In this document: positions 1-11,000 of the stretch, piece by piece
How positions within the stretch are numbered: the stretch's first letter is position 1
How the letters are laid out: each line of letters opens with the position of its first letter
DNA from: Agelas oroides
Taxonomy: Eukaryota; Porifera; Demospongiae; Agelasida; Agelasidae
Assembly (NCBI GenBank): GCA_949130485.1
Contig: OX422199.1
Span: 4,326,402 to 4,390,401, forward strand
Direction of reading: 5' to 3'
Length of the DNA: 64,000 nt
Translations under genes and position numbers: made by a program
The notes under the pieces: generated by a model
Databases searched by the model: none
The model's input: the letters and a program-made list of their open reading frames with translations, nothing else
Told to the model about the DNA's origin: nothing

Positions 1-1
1 A

Positions 2-550
2 CACATCTCTGATAAGCTCAGAAAAGCCATACCAAACCCACCCCTGGTAGCCTACAGGAGACCACCCAACCTGCGAGATCTCCTGGTTCGAGCAGTGGTA
101 AAAACACCAACCCCACCCACCGTTGGAGACAATGCCCCCTGCGGCAGCAGACGATGCAAGACCTGCCAGCTAATAAAACACACCAACACTTTTACCAGTA
201 ATACCACGGGCAGGAGATACACCATCAGGAACCAATTTACATGTAAAACAAAAAACATCGTGTACATGACCAGCTGCAACAAGTGTAACAAGCAATATGT
301 GGGAGAGACAGAAAATGCCCTGCACATCAGGATGAATGGCCACCGGTCCGACATCACAACAAAGAAACTGGACAAACCGGTGGCCGCACACTTCAACCAG
401 CCAGACCACTCCTATGAAGATCTGAGGGTGATGGGGATAGAGAAGATAGAAGATCATAACAACAGCAGGAAACGGAGGAAGCTGAGGGAACGATATTGGA
501 TCTTCGAGCTCAGAACACTGACGCCCGAGGGACTCAACATCGAGGACTAA
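2..550 (+). CDS. Penelope-like element, C-terminal part with GIY-YIG endonuclease (5' truncated by window)
   Basis: The frame is open from the first full codon of the window to TAA at 548-550, so this is the C-terminal end of a longer protein (about 182 codons visible) and no true start is present. The first residues (PLVAYRRPPNLRDLLVRA) resemble the linker that joins reverse transcriptase to the endonuclease in Penelope-like elements. A CKTC motif follows, then the GIY-YIG-type core with NIVYMTSC, a CNKC pair and QYVGET, then LHIRMNGHRSDI. A basic C-terminal stretch with RKRRKLRERYW ends the domain. In this family the GIY-YIG endonuclease nicks the target DNA for target-primed reverse transcription. 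The reverse transcriptase itself must lie upstream, outside the window. No stop or frameshift is visible in this part. Family assignment is confident; whether the full element is intact is unknown. Confidence 0.85.
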   Translation, partial: HISDKLRKAIPNPPLVAYRRPPNLRDLLVRAVVKTPTPPTVGDNAPCGSRRCKTCQLIKHTNTFTSNTTGRRYTIRNQFTCKTKNIVYMTSCNKCNKQYVGETENALHIRMNGHRSDITTKKLDKPVAAHFNQPDHSYEDLRVMGIEKIEDHNNSRKRRKLRERYWIFELRTLTPEGLNIED

Positions 551-558
551 CAGACGCC

Positions 559-614
559 GCGTCTGGACGCTAACACCATGCGTCCGGACGCTAACAACAT
601 TGCGTCGGAACGCC
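559..614 (+). repeat. 21-base direct repeat with self-complementary core in the PLE tail
   Basis: Two full copies and one partial copy of a 21-base unit start at 559, 580 and about 601. Each carries a palindromic core: GCGTCTGGACGC (one mismatch to a perfect dyad) at 559-570 and the perfect GCGTCCGGACGC at 580-591. The RNA could form consecutive small hairpins. Role unknown. Confidence 0.6.
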
Positions 615-698
615 AGACTCTTAGAGATTTAGTATAAAAAGAACTCCACTTGTGTTATTTGTACCTTGTATTTGACCAGTGTCCCAGTTGTTGTATGC

Positions 699-726
699 CT
701 GAAGAAGGTCCGGATCGGACTGAAAC
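699..726 (+). ncRNA. Hammerhead-ribozyme-like core in the PLE tail (tentative)
   Basis: CTGAAGA (699-705) and GAAAC (722-726) flank a stem II candidate in which GGTCC pairs with GGACT (one G-U pair) around a short loop. This matches the conserved CUGANGA...GAAA part of a hammerhead. Penelope-like elements are known to carry hammerhead motifs. I could not find a convincing NUH cleavage site with good helices I and III on either side, so this may be a decayed ribozyme or chance. Confidence 0.35.
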
Positions 727-763
727 GTAGCAAGAAAAGTTTGACCAATGTAATAGCGAAGTA

Positions 764-3304
764 CTTCACTGCCACTTAAACAGGCCTGCACGTGATTCAC
801 AGAACCTACACGGATGTTAAAACGGCGTTATCAGGCCTTTCCCGCACAAAAACAGGCTTGCACAAACGCCTCACAGGGCCACCACAGCGGTGAAAACTGC
901 TTTCTCGATCTTCACTGCAACTTAAACAGGCCTGCACGTGTTTCTCAGTACCTACTCGGAGATTAAAACGGCGTTATCAGGAATTTCCCGCATAAAAACA
1001 GGCTTGTACTAATCTCACAGGGCCTCCACAGTGGTGAAAACTGCTTATCGATCTTCCCTTGCACTTAAACAGGCCTACACATGGTTCAAAGCACGCCCTA
1101 GGAGGTTAAAACGGCGTTATCAGGTCTTTCCAGCACATAAACAGGCTTGCACAAACGCCTCACAGGGCCACCACAGCGGTGAAAACTGCTTTCTCGATCT
1201 TCTCTGCAACTTAAACAGGCATGCACGTGTTTCACAGTACCTACTCGGAGATTAAAACAGCGTTATCAGGAATTTCCCGCATAAAAACAGGCTTGTACCA
1301 ATCTCACAGGGCCTCCACAGTGGTGAAAACTGCTTATCGATCTTCCCTTGCACTTAAACAGGCCCACACATGGTTCAAAGCACGCCCTAGGAGGTTAAAA
1401 CGGCGTTATCAGGTCTTTCCAGCACATAAACAGGCTTGCACAAACGCCTCACAGGGCCACCACAGCGGTGAAAACTGCTTTCTCGATCTTCTCTGCCACT
1501 TAAACAGGCCTGCACGCGCTTCACAGTACCTACTCGGAGGTTAAAACGGCGTTATCAGGCCTTTCCCGCACATAAACAGGCTTGCACCAACATCACAGGG
1601 CCTCCACAACGGTGAAAACTGCTTTCCCGATCCTCCCTGGCACTTAAACAAGCATACACGTGATTCACAGCACTTCCTCGGTGGTTAAAACGGCGCTATC
1701 AGGTCTTTCCCGCACATAAACAGGCTTCCACCAACCACACAGGGCCTCCACAACGGTGAAAACTGCTTTCTCGCTCTTCTTTGCCACCTGAACAGGCCTG
1801 CACGTGCTTCACAGTACCTCCTTGCAGGTTAAAACGGCGTTATCAGGTCTTTCCAGCACATAAACAGGCTTACACAAACGCTTCACAGGGCCTCCACAGC
1901 AGTGAAAACTGCTTTCTCGACCTACTCTGCAACTTAAACAGGCCTGCACGTGTTTCACAGTACCTACTCGGAGATTAAAACGGCGTTATCAGGAATTTCC
2001 CGGATAAAAACAAGCTTGCACCAATCTCACAGGGCCTCCACAGCGGTGAAAACTGCTTTCTCGATCCTCCCTGGCACTTAAACAAACCTTACACGTGCTT
2101 CACAACACTTCCTCGCAGGTTAAAACGGCGTTATCAGGTCTTTCCCGCATATAAACAGGCTTCCACCTCCCACACAGGGCTTCCACAGCAGTGAAAACCG
2201 CTTTCTCGATCTCCTTTGCCACTTAAAAAGCCTTCACGTGCTTCACAGTACCTACTCGGAGGTTTAAACGGAGTTATCAGGTCTTTCCCGCATATTAACA
2301 GGCTTGCACCAACCTCACAGGGCCTCCACAGCGGTGAAAACTGCTTTCTTGATCTTCTCTGGCACCTGAACAGGCCTGCACGTGCTTCACAGTACCTCCT
2401 TGGAGGTTAAAACGGCGTTATCAGGTCTTTCGAACACATAAACAAGCTTGCACTAAGCTGACACGGCCAGCACAACGGTGAAAACTGCTTCCTCGATCAT
2501 CTCTCGCACTTAAACAGGCCTCCACGTACCTCCCAGCACCTCCTAGGAGGTTAAAACGGGGTTATCAGCTCTTTCCCGCACATAAACAGGCTTCCACCAA
2601 CCACATAGGGCCTCCACAGCGGTACAAACTGCTTTCTCGATCTTCTCTGCCACTTAAACAGGCTTCCACGTGCTTCACAGTACCTCCTTGGAGGTTAAAA
2701 CGGTGTTATCAGGCCTTTCTCGCACATAAACAGGCTTGCACCAACCTCACAGGGCCTCTACAAGGGTGAAAACTGCATTGTCGATCCTCCCTGGTACTTA
2801 AATAAGATGACACATGCTTCACAGCACTTCCTCGGAGGTTAAAACGACGTTATCAGGTCTTTCCCACACATAAACAAGCTTGCACCAACCTCACAGGGTC
2901 TCGACAGCGGTAAAAACTGCTTTTTCGATCTCCCCTGGCACTTAAATAGGCCTACAGAAGCTTCACAGCACCTCCTCGGAGGTTAAAACTGCATTATCTG
3001 GATTTCCCGCATATAAACAGGCTTCCACCAACCACACACGGCCTCCACAGCGGTGCAAACTGCTTTCTCGATCTTTTCTGCCACTTAAACAGGCCTCCAC
3101 GTGCTTCACAGTACACACTCGGAGTTTAAAACGGCGTTATCAGGCCTTTCCGGCTTATAAACAGGCTTGCACCAACCTCACAGTGCCTCCAAAGCGGTGA
3201 AACCTGCCTTCTCCATCTCCCTGGGACTTAAGCAGGCCTACACGTTTTTTCACAGGGCCTCCACAGCGTTGAAAACTGCCTTCTCCATCTTCCCTTGCAC
3301 TTAA
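764..3304 (+). repeat. 144-base dimeric satellite, block 1
   Basis: Tandem units run from the PLE junction to the TTAA at 3301-3304. The unit can be tracked by CACTTAAACAGG (A half) and CACATAAACAGG (B half), which alternate every 72 bases. A-half starts at 1062, 1207, 1351 and 1497 give spacings of 145, 144 and 146. The last units before the MITE are shortened and include a hybrid A/B half near 3235-3304. No gene is visible; the short open frames are periodic shadows of the repeat. Confidence 0.95.
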
Positions 3305-3811
3305 CCCTTTACCAACCAATGACACCATATGGTGTCGTCAGATTTTGGCCGCATGTTATCAGTTGGCGCAATCCGTTTTGAAGATTGGCTCTGCGCTAGC
3401 AGAAAGGGTGGGACAGGGGGAGGTGGGTGGGTGCACCGCTCTGGCTGACAGTGCATGGCGGCGGTTGCAGCTGCCTGTAGAAAAGCCTTGGTCAATGCCG
3501 GGTGGGCCATTTGTCTGCTTTCTTGCACAAACGGGCATAGAAAACGCTCCTTTCACCGTGTAGGCACTCCATTTCTGGCATTTTAGGCAGCTTTTAGTCT
3601 AGAGGAGCGTTCTCTGGTTGGAGGTCCCTGACTATTGAACGCTCGCTAATGAGTGGGTGTGTCCAAGGTCATGAACCTACAGAGAATGTGTCAATAAAGC
3701 TTTGAGTCAAGTTTCCAGTGCTAGCTCCAAGCAGAAGTGAAAATACGGACCATGGAAGGTATCCATAGCCTAATAAACACTTCCAGTAAATAGCCTACGG
3801 TTATTAAAGAG
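3305..3811. mobile_element. piggyBac-like MITE, copy 1
   Basis: A 507-base non-satellite segment is flanked by TTAA on both sides (3301-3304 and 3812-3815). TTAA belongs to the normal satellite word CACTTAAACAGG, so removing the insert restores a satellite unit. The ends form an imperfect inverted repeat: CCCTTTACCAACC at the left against CTCTTTAATAACC read from the right. TTAA targets and CCC-type ends are typical of the piggyBac superfamily. There is no transposase, so it is non-autonomous. A perfect 16-base palindrome sits at 3321-3336 near the left end. Open frames of about 65-75 codons on both strands show no recognisable domain and are not conserved between copies. Confidence 0.7.
3321..3336. 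repeat. Subterminal perfect palindrome in MITE copy 1
   Basis: GACACCATATGGTGTC is its own reverse complement. The other two copies carry mismatched versions at the matching place, so copy 1 may hold the ancestral form. It could be a transposase-binding site, which is inference only. Confidence 0.6.
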
Positions 3812-3829
3812 TTAAACAAGCCTACACGT

Positions 3830-3902
3830 AAGTATGACCACGTAAGAACAGCCTCTGGCTGAATGGCCATTAAAGTTTCACTTCACTCCACTTCACTTCA
3901 CA
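3830..3902 (+). repeat. Junction module 1 with (TTCAC)n
   Basis: First of 17 copies of a non-satellite segment. It starts AAGTATGACCACGTAAGAAC, runs through GGCTGAATGGCCATTAAAG and ends in pentamers of TTCAC that merge into the satellite word CTTCACAGCAC. This copy directly follows MITE copy 1. Confidence 0.8.
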
Positions 3903-6900
3903 GCACTCCTCGGAGATTAAAACGGCGTTATCAGGACTTTCCCGCACATAAACAGGCTTGCACCAACCTCACAGGGCATCCACAGTGGTGAAAACTGCTT
4001 TCTCGACCTTCTCTGCCACTTAAACAGGCCTGCACGTGCTTCAGAGTACCTACTCGGATGTTAAAACGGCGTTATCAGGTCTTTCCCGCATAAAAGCAGG
4101 CTTCCACCAACCTCACAGGGCCTCCACACCAATGACAACTGCTTTCTCGATCGTCTCTGGCACTTAAAACAGGCCTACACATGGTTCATAGTACGCCCTC
4201 AGAGGTTAAAACTGCTTTATCCGGACTTCCCGAACATAAACTGGCTTGCACCAACCTCACACGGCCTACACAGCAGTGAACACTGCTTTCTCGATCATCT
4301 CTGGTACTTAAACAGGCCACGTGCTTCCCAGCACCTCCTAGGAGGTTGAAACGGCGTTATCAGGTCTTTCCAGCACATAAACAGGCTTCCGCCTCCCACA
4401 CAGGGCTTCCATAGCGCTGAAAACCGCTTTCACGATCTTCTCTGCCACTTAAACAGGCCTGCACGTGCTTCAGGGTACCTACTAGGAGGTTAAAATAGCG
4501 TTATCAGCATATGAACCGGTTTGTACCAACCTCAAAAGGCCTCCAAAGCGGTGAAAACTGCTTTCTCGATCCTCACTGGCACTTAAACAAGCATACACTT
4601 GATGCACAGCACTTCCTCAGAGGTTAAAACGGCGCTATCAGATCTTTCCCGCACATAAACAGGCTTCTACCAACCACACAGGGCCTCCACAACGTTGCAA
4701 ACTGCTTTCTCGCTCTTCTTTGCCACTTAAACAGCCTTCACGTGCTTCACAGTACCTACTCGGAGGTTAAAACGGCGTTATCAGGCCTCTCCCGCACATA
4801 AACAGGCATGCACCAACATCACAGGGCCACCAAAGCGGTGAAAACTGCTTTCTCGATCCTTCCTGGCACTTAAACAAGTATAGACGTCATTCACAGCACT
4901 TCCTCGGAGGTTAAAACGGTGTTATCAGGTCTTTCCCGCACATAAACAGGCTTCTACCAACAACACAGGGCCTCCAAAGCTGTGCAAACTGCTTTCTCGA
5001 TCTTCTCTGCCACTTAAACAGGCCTCCACGCGCTTCACAGTACCTACTCGGAGGTTAAAACGTCGTTGTCAGGCCTTTCCCGCCTATAAACAGGCTTCCA
5101 CCAATGACACAGGTCTTCCACAGCGGTGAAAACTGCTCTCTCGATCTTCTCTGCCACTTAAACAGTCCTCCACGCGCTTCACTGTGCCTACTCAGAGGTT
5201 AAAACGGCGTTATCAGGCCTTTCCCGAACACAAACACGCTTGAACCAACCTCACAGTGCCTCAACAACGTTGAAAACTGCTTTCTCGATCCTCCCTGGCA
5301 CTTAAACAAGCACACACGTGATTCATAGCACTTCCTCGGAGGTTAAAACGACGTTATCAGGTCTTTCCCGCACATAAACAGGCTTCCATCAACCACACAG
5401 GGCCTCCACAACGGTGAAAACTGGTTTCTCGCTCTCCTTTGCCACTTAAACAGCCTTCACGAGCTTCACAGTATCTACTCGGAGTTGAAAATGGAGTTAT
5501 CAGTTGTTTCCCGCATATAAACAGGCTTGCACAAACCTGACAGGGCCTCCACAGCGGTGAAAACTACTTTCTTGATCTTCTCTGGCACATAAACAGGCCT
5601 GCACGTGCTTCACAGTACCTCCTTGGAGGTTAAAACGGCATTATCAGGCCTTTCCCGCCAATAAACAGGCTTCCACCAACAACACCGGGCCTCCACAGTG
5701 GTGCAAACCGCTTTCTCGATCTTCTCTGCCACTTAAACAGGCCTGCACGCGCTTCACAGTACCTACTCGGAGGTTAAAACGGCGTTATCAGGCCTTTCCC
5801 GCACATAAACAGGCTTGCACCAACATCACAGGGCCTCCACAACGGTGAAAACTGCTTTCCCGATCCTCCCTGGCACTTAAACAAGCATACACGTGATTCA
5901 CAGCACTTCCTCGGTGGTTAAAACGGCGCTATCAGGTCTTTCCCGCACATAAACAGGCTTCCACCAACCACACAGGGCCTCCACAACGGTGAAAACTGCT
6001 TTCTCGCTCTTCTTTGCCACCTGAACAGGCCTGCACGTGCTTCACAGTACTTCCTTGCAGGTTAAAACGGCGTTATCAGGTCTTTCCAGCACATAAACAG
6101 GCTTACACAAACGCTTCACAAGGCCTCCACAGCAGTGAAAACTGCTTTCTCGACCTACTCTGCAACTTAAACAGGCCTGCACGTGTTTCACAGTACCTAC
6201 TCGGAGATTAAAACGGCGTTATCAGGAATTTCCCGGATAAAAACAAGCTTGCACCAATCTCACAGGGCCTCCACAGCGGTGAAAACTGCTTTCTCGATCC
6301 TCCCTGGCACTTAAACAAACCTTACACGTGCTTCACAACACTTCCTCGCAGGTTAAAACGGCGCTATCAGGTGTTTCCCGCATATAAACAGGCTTCCACT
6401 AACCACACAGGTCCTCCCCAACGGTGAAAACTGCTTTCTCGCTCTTCTTTGCCATCTGAACAGGCCTGCACGTGCTTCACAGTACCTCCTTGGAGGTTAA
6501 AACGGCGTTATCAGGTCTTTCGAACACATAAACAAGCTTGCACTAACCTCACACGGCCAGCACAACGGTGAAAACTGCTTCCTCGATCATCTCTGGCACT
6601 TAAACAGGCCTCCACGTACCTACCAGCACCTCCTAGGAGGTTAAAACGGGGTTATCAGGTCTTTCCCGCACATAAACAGGCTTCCACCAACCACACAGGG
6701 CCTCCACAGCGGTGCAAACTGCTTTCTCGATCTTCTCTGCCACTTAAACAGGCCTCCACGCGCTTCACAGTACATACTCGGAGGTAAAAACGGCGTTAGC
6801 AGGCCTTTCCCGCACATAAACTGGCTTGCACCAACCTCACAGGGCCTCCAGAACGGTGAAAACTGCTTTCTCGATCCTCCCTGGCACTGAAACAAGCCGA

Positions 6901-7510
6901 CACGTGCTTCACAGCACTTCTTCGGAGGTTAAAACGACGTTATCAGGTCTTTCCTGCATATAAACGTGCTTGTACTAATCTCACAGGTCCTCCAAAGCGG
7001 TGCAAACTGCTTTCTCGATACCCTCTGGCATTTAAACAAGCCTATACGTGATCCACAGCACTCCTTCAGAGGTTAAAAGGGCATTATCAGTTCTTTCCCG
7101 CATATAAACAGGCTTGCATGCACCAACAACACAGGGCCTGCACAGCGGTGCAAACTGCTTTCTCGATCTTCTCTGCCACTTAAACAGGCCTCCATGTGCT
7201 GCACAGTACCTACTCGGAGGATAAAACGGCGTTATCAGGCATTTCCCGCACATAAACAGGCTTGCACCAACCTCACAGGGCCTCCACAACGGTGAAAACT
7301 GCTTTCCCGATCCTCCCTGGCTCTTAAACAAGCATACACGTGATTCACAGCACTTCCTCGGCGGTTAAAACGGCGCTATCAGGTCTTTCCCGCACATAAG
7401 CAGGCATCCTCCAACCACACATGGCCTCCACAGCTGTGCAAACTGCTTTCTCGATCATCTCTGCCAGTTAAACAGGCCTCCACATGCTTCACAATATCTA
7501 CTCGGAGGTT

Positions 7511-8084
7511 AAAATGGCGTTATCAGGTCTTTCCCGCCTATAAACAGGCTTCCACCAACAACACAGGGCCTGCACAGCGGTGCAAACTGCTTTCTCAATC
7601 TTCTCTGCCACTTAAACAGGCCTCCATGTGCTGCACAGTACCTACTCGGAGGATAAAACGGCGTTATCAGGCATTTCCCGCACATAACAGGCTTGCACCA
7701 ACCTCACAGGGCCTCCACAACGGTGAAAACTGCTTTCTCGATCCTCCCTGGCACTGAAACAAGCCGACACGTGCTTCACAGCACTTCTTCGGAGGTTAAA
7801 ATGGCGTTATCAGGTCTTTCCCGCCTATAAACAGGCTTCCACCAACAACACAGGGCCTGCACAGCGGTGCAAACTGCTTTCTCAATCTTCTCTGCCACTT
7901 AAACAGGCCTCCATGTGCTGCACAGTACCTACTCGGAGGATAAAACGGCGTTATCAGGCATTTCCCGCACATAAACAGGCTTGCACCAACCTCACAGGGC
8001 CTCCACAACGGTGAAAACTGCTTTCTCGATCCTCCCTGGCACTGAAACAAGCCGACACGTGCTTCACAGCACTTCTTCGGAGGT
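7511..8084 (+). repeat. Local tandem duplication of two satellite units
   Basis: A two-unit segment beginning AAAATGGCGTTATCAGG at 7511 recurs at 7798, 287 bases later. Shared rare variants include AACAACACAGGGCCTGCACAG and CTCAATCTTCTC. This is a young local duplication of two 144-base units with a one-base loss. Confidence 0.7.
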
Positions 8085-11000
8085 TAAAACGACGTTATCA
8101 GGTCGTTCCTGCATATAAACGTGCTTGTACCAATCTCACAGGGCCTCCAAAGCGGTGAAAACTGCTTTCTCGATCCACTCTGGCATTTAAACAAACCTAG
8201 ACGTGATCCACAGCACTTCTTCAGATTTTAAAAGGGCATTATCAGGTCTTTCCCGCACATAAACAGGCTTCCACCAACCACACAGGGCCTCCACAGAGGT
8301 GCAAACTGCTTTCTCGATCTTCTCTGGCACTTAAACAGGCCTGTACGTGCTTCACAGTACATCCACAGAGGTTAAAACGGCGTTATCTGGACTTTTCCGC
8401 ACATAAACAGGATTGCACCAACCTCACAGGGCTTCCACAGTGATGAAAACTGCTTTCTCGATCTTACCTGCCACTTAAACAGGCCTACACATGGTTCAAA
8501 GCACGCCCTAGGAGGTTAAAACGGCGTTATCAGGTCTTTCCAGCACATAAACAGGCTTGCACAAACGCCTCACAGGGCCTCCACAGCGGTGAAAACTGCT
8601 TTCTCGATCTTCTCTGCAACTTCAACAGGCCTGCACGTGTTTCACTGTACCTACTCGGAGATTAAAACGGCGTTATCAGGAATTTCCCGCATAAAAACAG
8701 GCTTGCACCAATCTCACAGGGCCTCCACAGCGGTGAAAACTGCTTTCTCAATCCTCCCTGGCACTTAAACAAGCCTTACACGTGCTTCACAGTACCTACT
8801 CGGAGGTTAAAACGGAGTTATCAGGACTTTCCGCATATTAACAGGCTTGCACCAACCTCACAGGGCCTGCACAGCGGTGAAAACTGCTTTCTTGATCTTC
8901 TCAGTCGCCTGAACTGGCCTGCACGTGCTTCACAGTTCCTCATTGGAGGTTAAAACGGTGTTATCAGGTCTTTAGAACACATAAACAAGCTTGCACTAAG
9001 CTGACACGGCCAGCACAACGGTGAAAACTGCTTCCTCGATCATCTCTCGCACTTAAACAGGCCTTCACGTACCTCCCAGCACCTCCTAGGAGGTTAAAAC
9101 GGGGTTATCAGGTCTTTCCCGCACATAAACAGGCTTCCACCAACTACACAGGGCCTCCACAGCGGTGCAAACTGCTTTCTCGATCTTCTCTGCCACTTAA
9201 ACAGGTCTCCACGTGCTTCAAAGTACTTACTCGGAGGTTAAAACGGCGTTATCAGGCCTTTCCAGCACATAAACAGGCTTGCACTAACGCCTCACAGGGC
9301 CACCACAGCGGTGAAAACTGCTTTCTCGATTTTCTCCGCAACTTAAACAGTCCTACACATGGTTCAAAGCACGTCCTAGGAGGTTAAAACGGCGTTACCA
9401 GGTCTTTCCAGCACATAAACAGGCTTGCACTAACGCCTCACAGGGCCACCACACCGGTGAAAACTGCTTTCTCGATCTTCTCTGCAACTTAAACAGGCCT
9501 GCACGTGTTTCACAGTACCTACTCGGAGATTAAAACGGCGTTATCAGGAATTTCCCGCATAAGAACAGGCTTGCACCAATCTCACAGGGCCTCCAGAGCG
9601 GTGAAAACTGCTTTCTCGATCCTCCCTGGCACTTAAACAAGCATACACGTGGTTCACAGCACCTCCTCGGAGGTTGAAACGTCGCTATCACGTCTTTCCC
9701 GCACATAAACAGGCTTCCACCAACCACACAGGGCCTCCACAACGGTGAAAACTGCAATCTCGCTCTTCTTTGCCACCTGAACAGGCCTGCACGTGCTTCA
9801 CAGTACCTCCTCGGAGGTTAAAACGGCGTTATCAGGTCTTTCTCGCATATAAACAAGCTTGCACTAAAGTCAAACGGCCAGCCCACCGTTGGAAACTGCT
9901 TTCTCGATCATCTCTGGCACTTAAACAGCCCTCCACGTGCTTCCCAGCACCTCCTAGGAGGTTGAAACGGCGTTATCAGGTCTTTCCCACATATAAACAG
10001 GCTTCCACCTCCCACACAGGGCTTCCACAGCGGTGAAAACCGCTTTCTCGATCACCATTGCCACTTAAACAGCCTTCATGTGCTTCACAGTACATACTCG
10101 GAGGTTAAAACGGAGTTATCAGGTCTTTCCCGCATATAAACAGGCTTGCACCAAGCTCACAGTACCTCCACAGCGGTGAAAACTGCTTTCTTGATCTTCT
10201 CTGGCACCTGAACAGGCCTGCACGTGCTTCACAATACCTCCTAGGAGGTTAAAACGGCGTTATTAGGTCTTTAGAACACATAAACAAGCTTGCACTAAGC
10301 TCACACGGCCAGCACAACGGTAAAAACTGCTTCCTCGATCATCTCTGACACTTAAACAGGCCTCCACGTACCTACCAGCACCTCCTAGGAGATTAAAACG
10401 GGGTTATCAGGTCTCTCCCGCACATAAACAGGCTTATACCTACCACACAGGGCCTCCACAGCGGTGCAAACTGCTTTCTCGATCTTCTCTGCAACTTCAA
10501 CAGGCCTGCACGTGTTTCACTGTACATACTCGGAGATTAAAACGGCGTTATCAGGAATTTCCCGCATACAAACAGGCTTGCACCAATCTCACAGGGCCTC
10601 CACAGCGGTGAAAACTGCTTTCTCGATCCTCCCTGGCACTTAAACAAGCCTTACACGTGCTTCACAGTACCTACTCAGAGGTTAAAACGGAGTTATCAGG
10701 TCTTTCCCGCATATTAACAGGCTTGCACCAACCTCACAGGGCCTCCACAGCGGTGAAAACTGCTTTCTTGATCTTCTCTGGCACCTGAACTGGCCTGCAC
10801 GTGCTTCACAGTACCTCCTTGGAGGTTAAAACGGCGTTATCAGGTCTTTCGAACACATAAACAAGCTTGCACTAAGCTCACACGGCCAGCACAACGGTGA
10901 AAACTGCTTCCTCGATCATCTCTGGCACTTAAACAGGCCTCCACGTACCTCCCAGCATCTCCTAGGAGGTTAAAACGGGGTTATCAGGTCTTTCCCGCAC

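Larger units (their letters stand above)
551..763 (+). mobile_element. Penelope-like element 3' non-coding tail
   Basis: This non-satellite sequence lies between the stop of the GIY-YIG frame and the first recognisable satellite sequence at about 764. It holds a short tandem repeat with hairpins (559-614), a TATA-like AGTATAAAAA at 631-640, and a hammerhead-like core at 699-726. The switch to satellite comes just before CTTCACTGCC, which matches the end of a B half-unit, so the element abuts or is inserted in the array. The 5' end is outside the window, so no target duplication can be tested. Confidence 0.6.

Noticed and set aside
3301..3563. Small proteins of 65-75 codons on both strands of the MITE
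   Set aside because: Overlapping frames on opposite strands of a non-coding mobile element. Start and end positions shift between the three copies and no known domain is visible.
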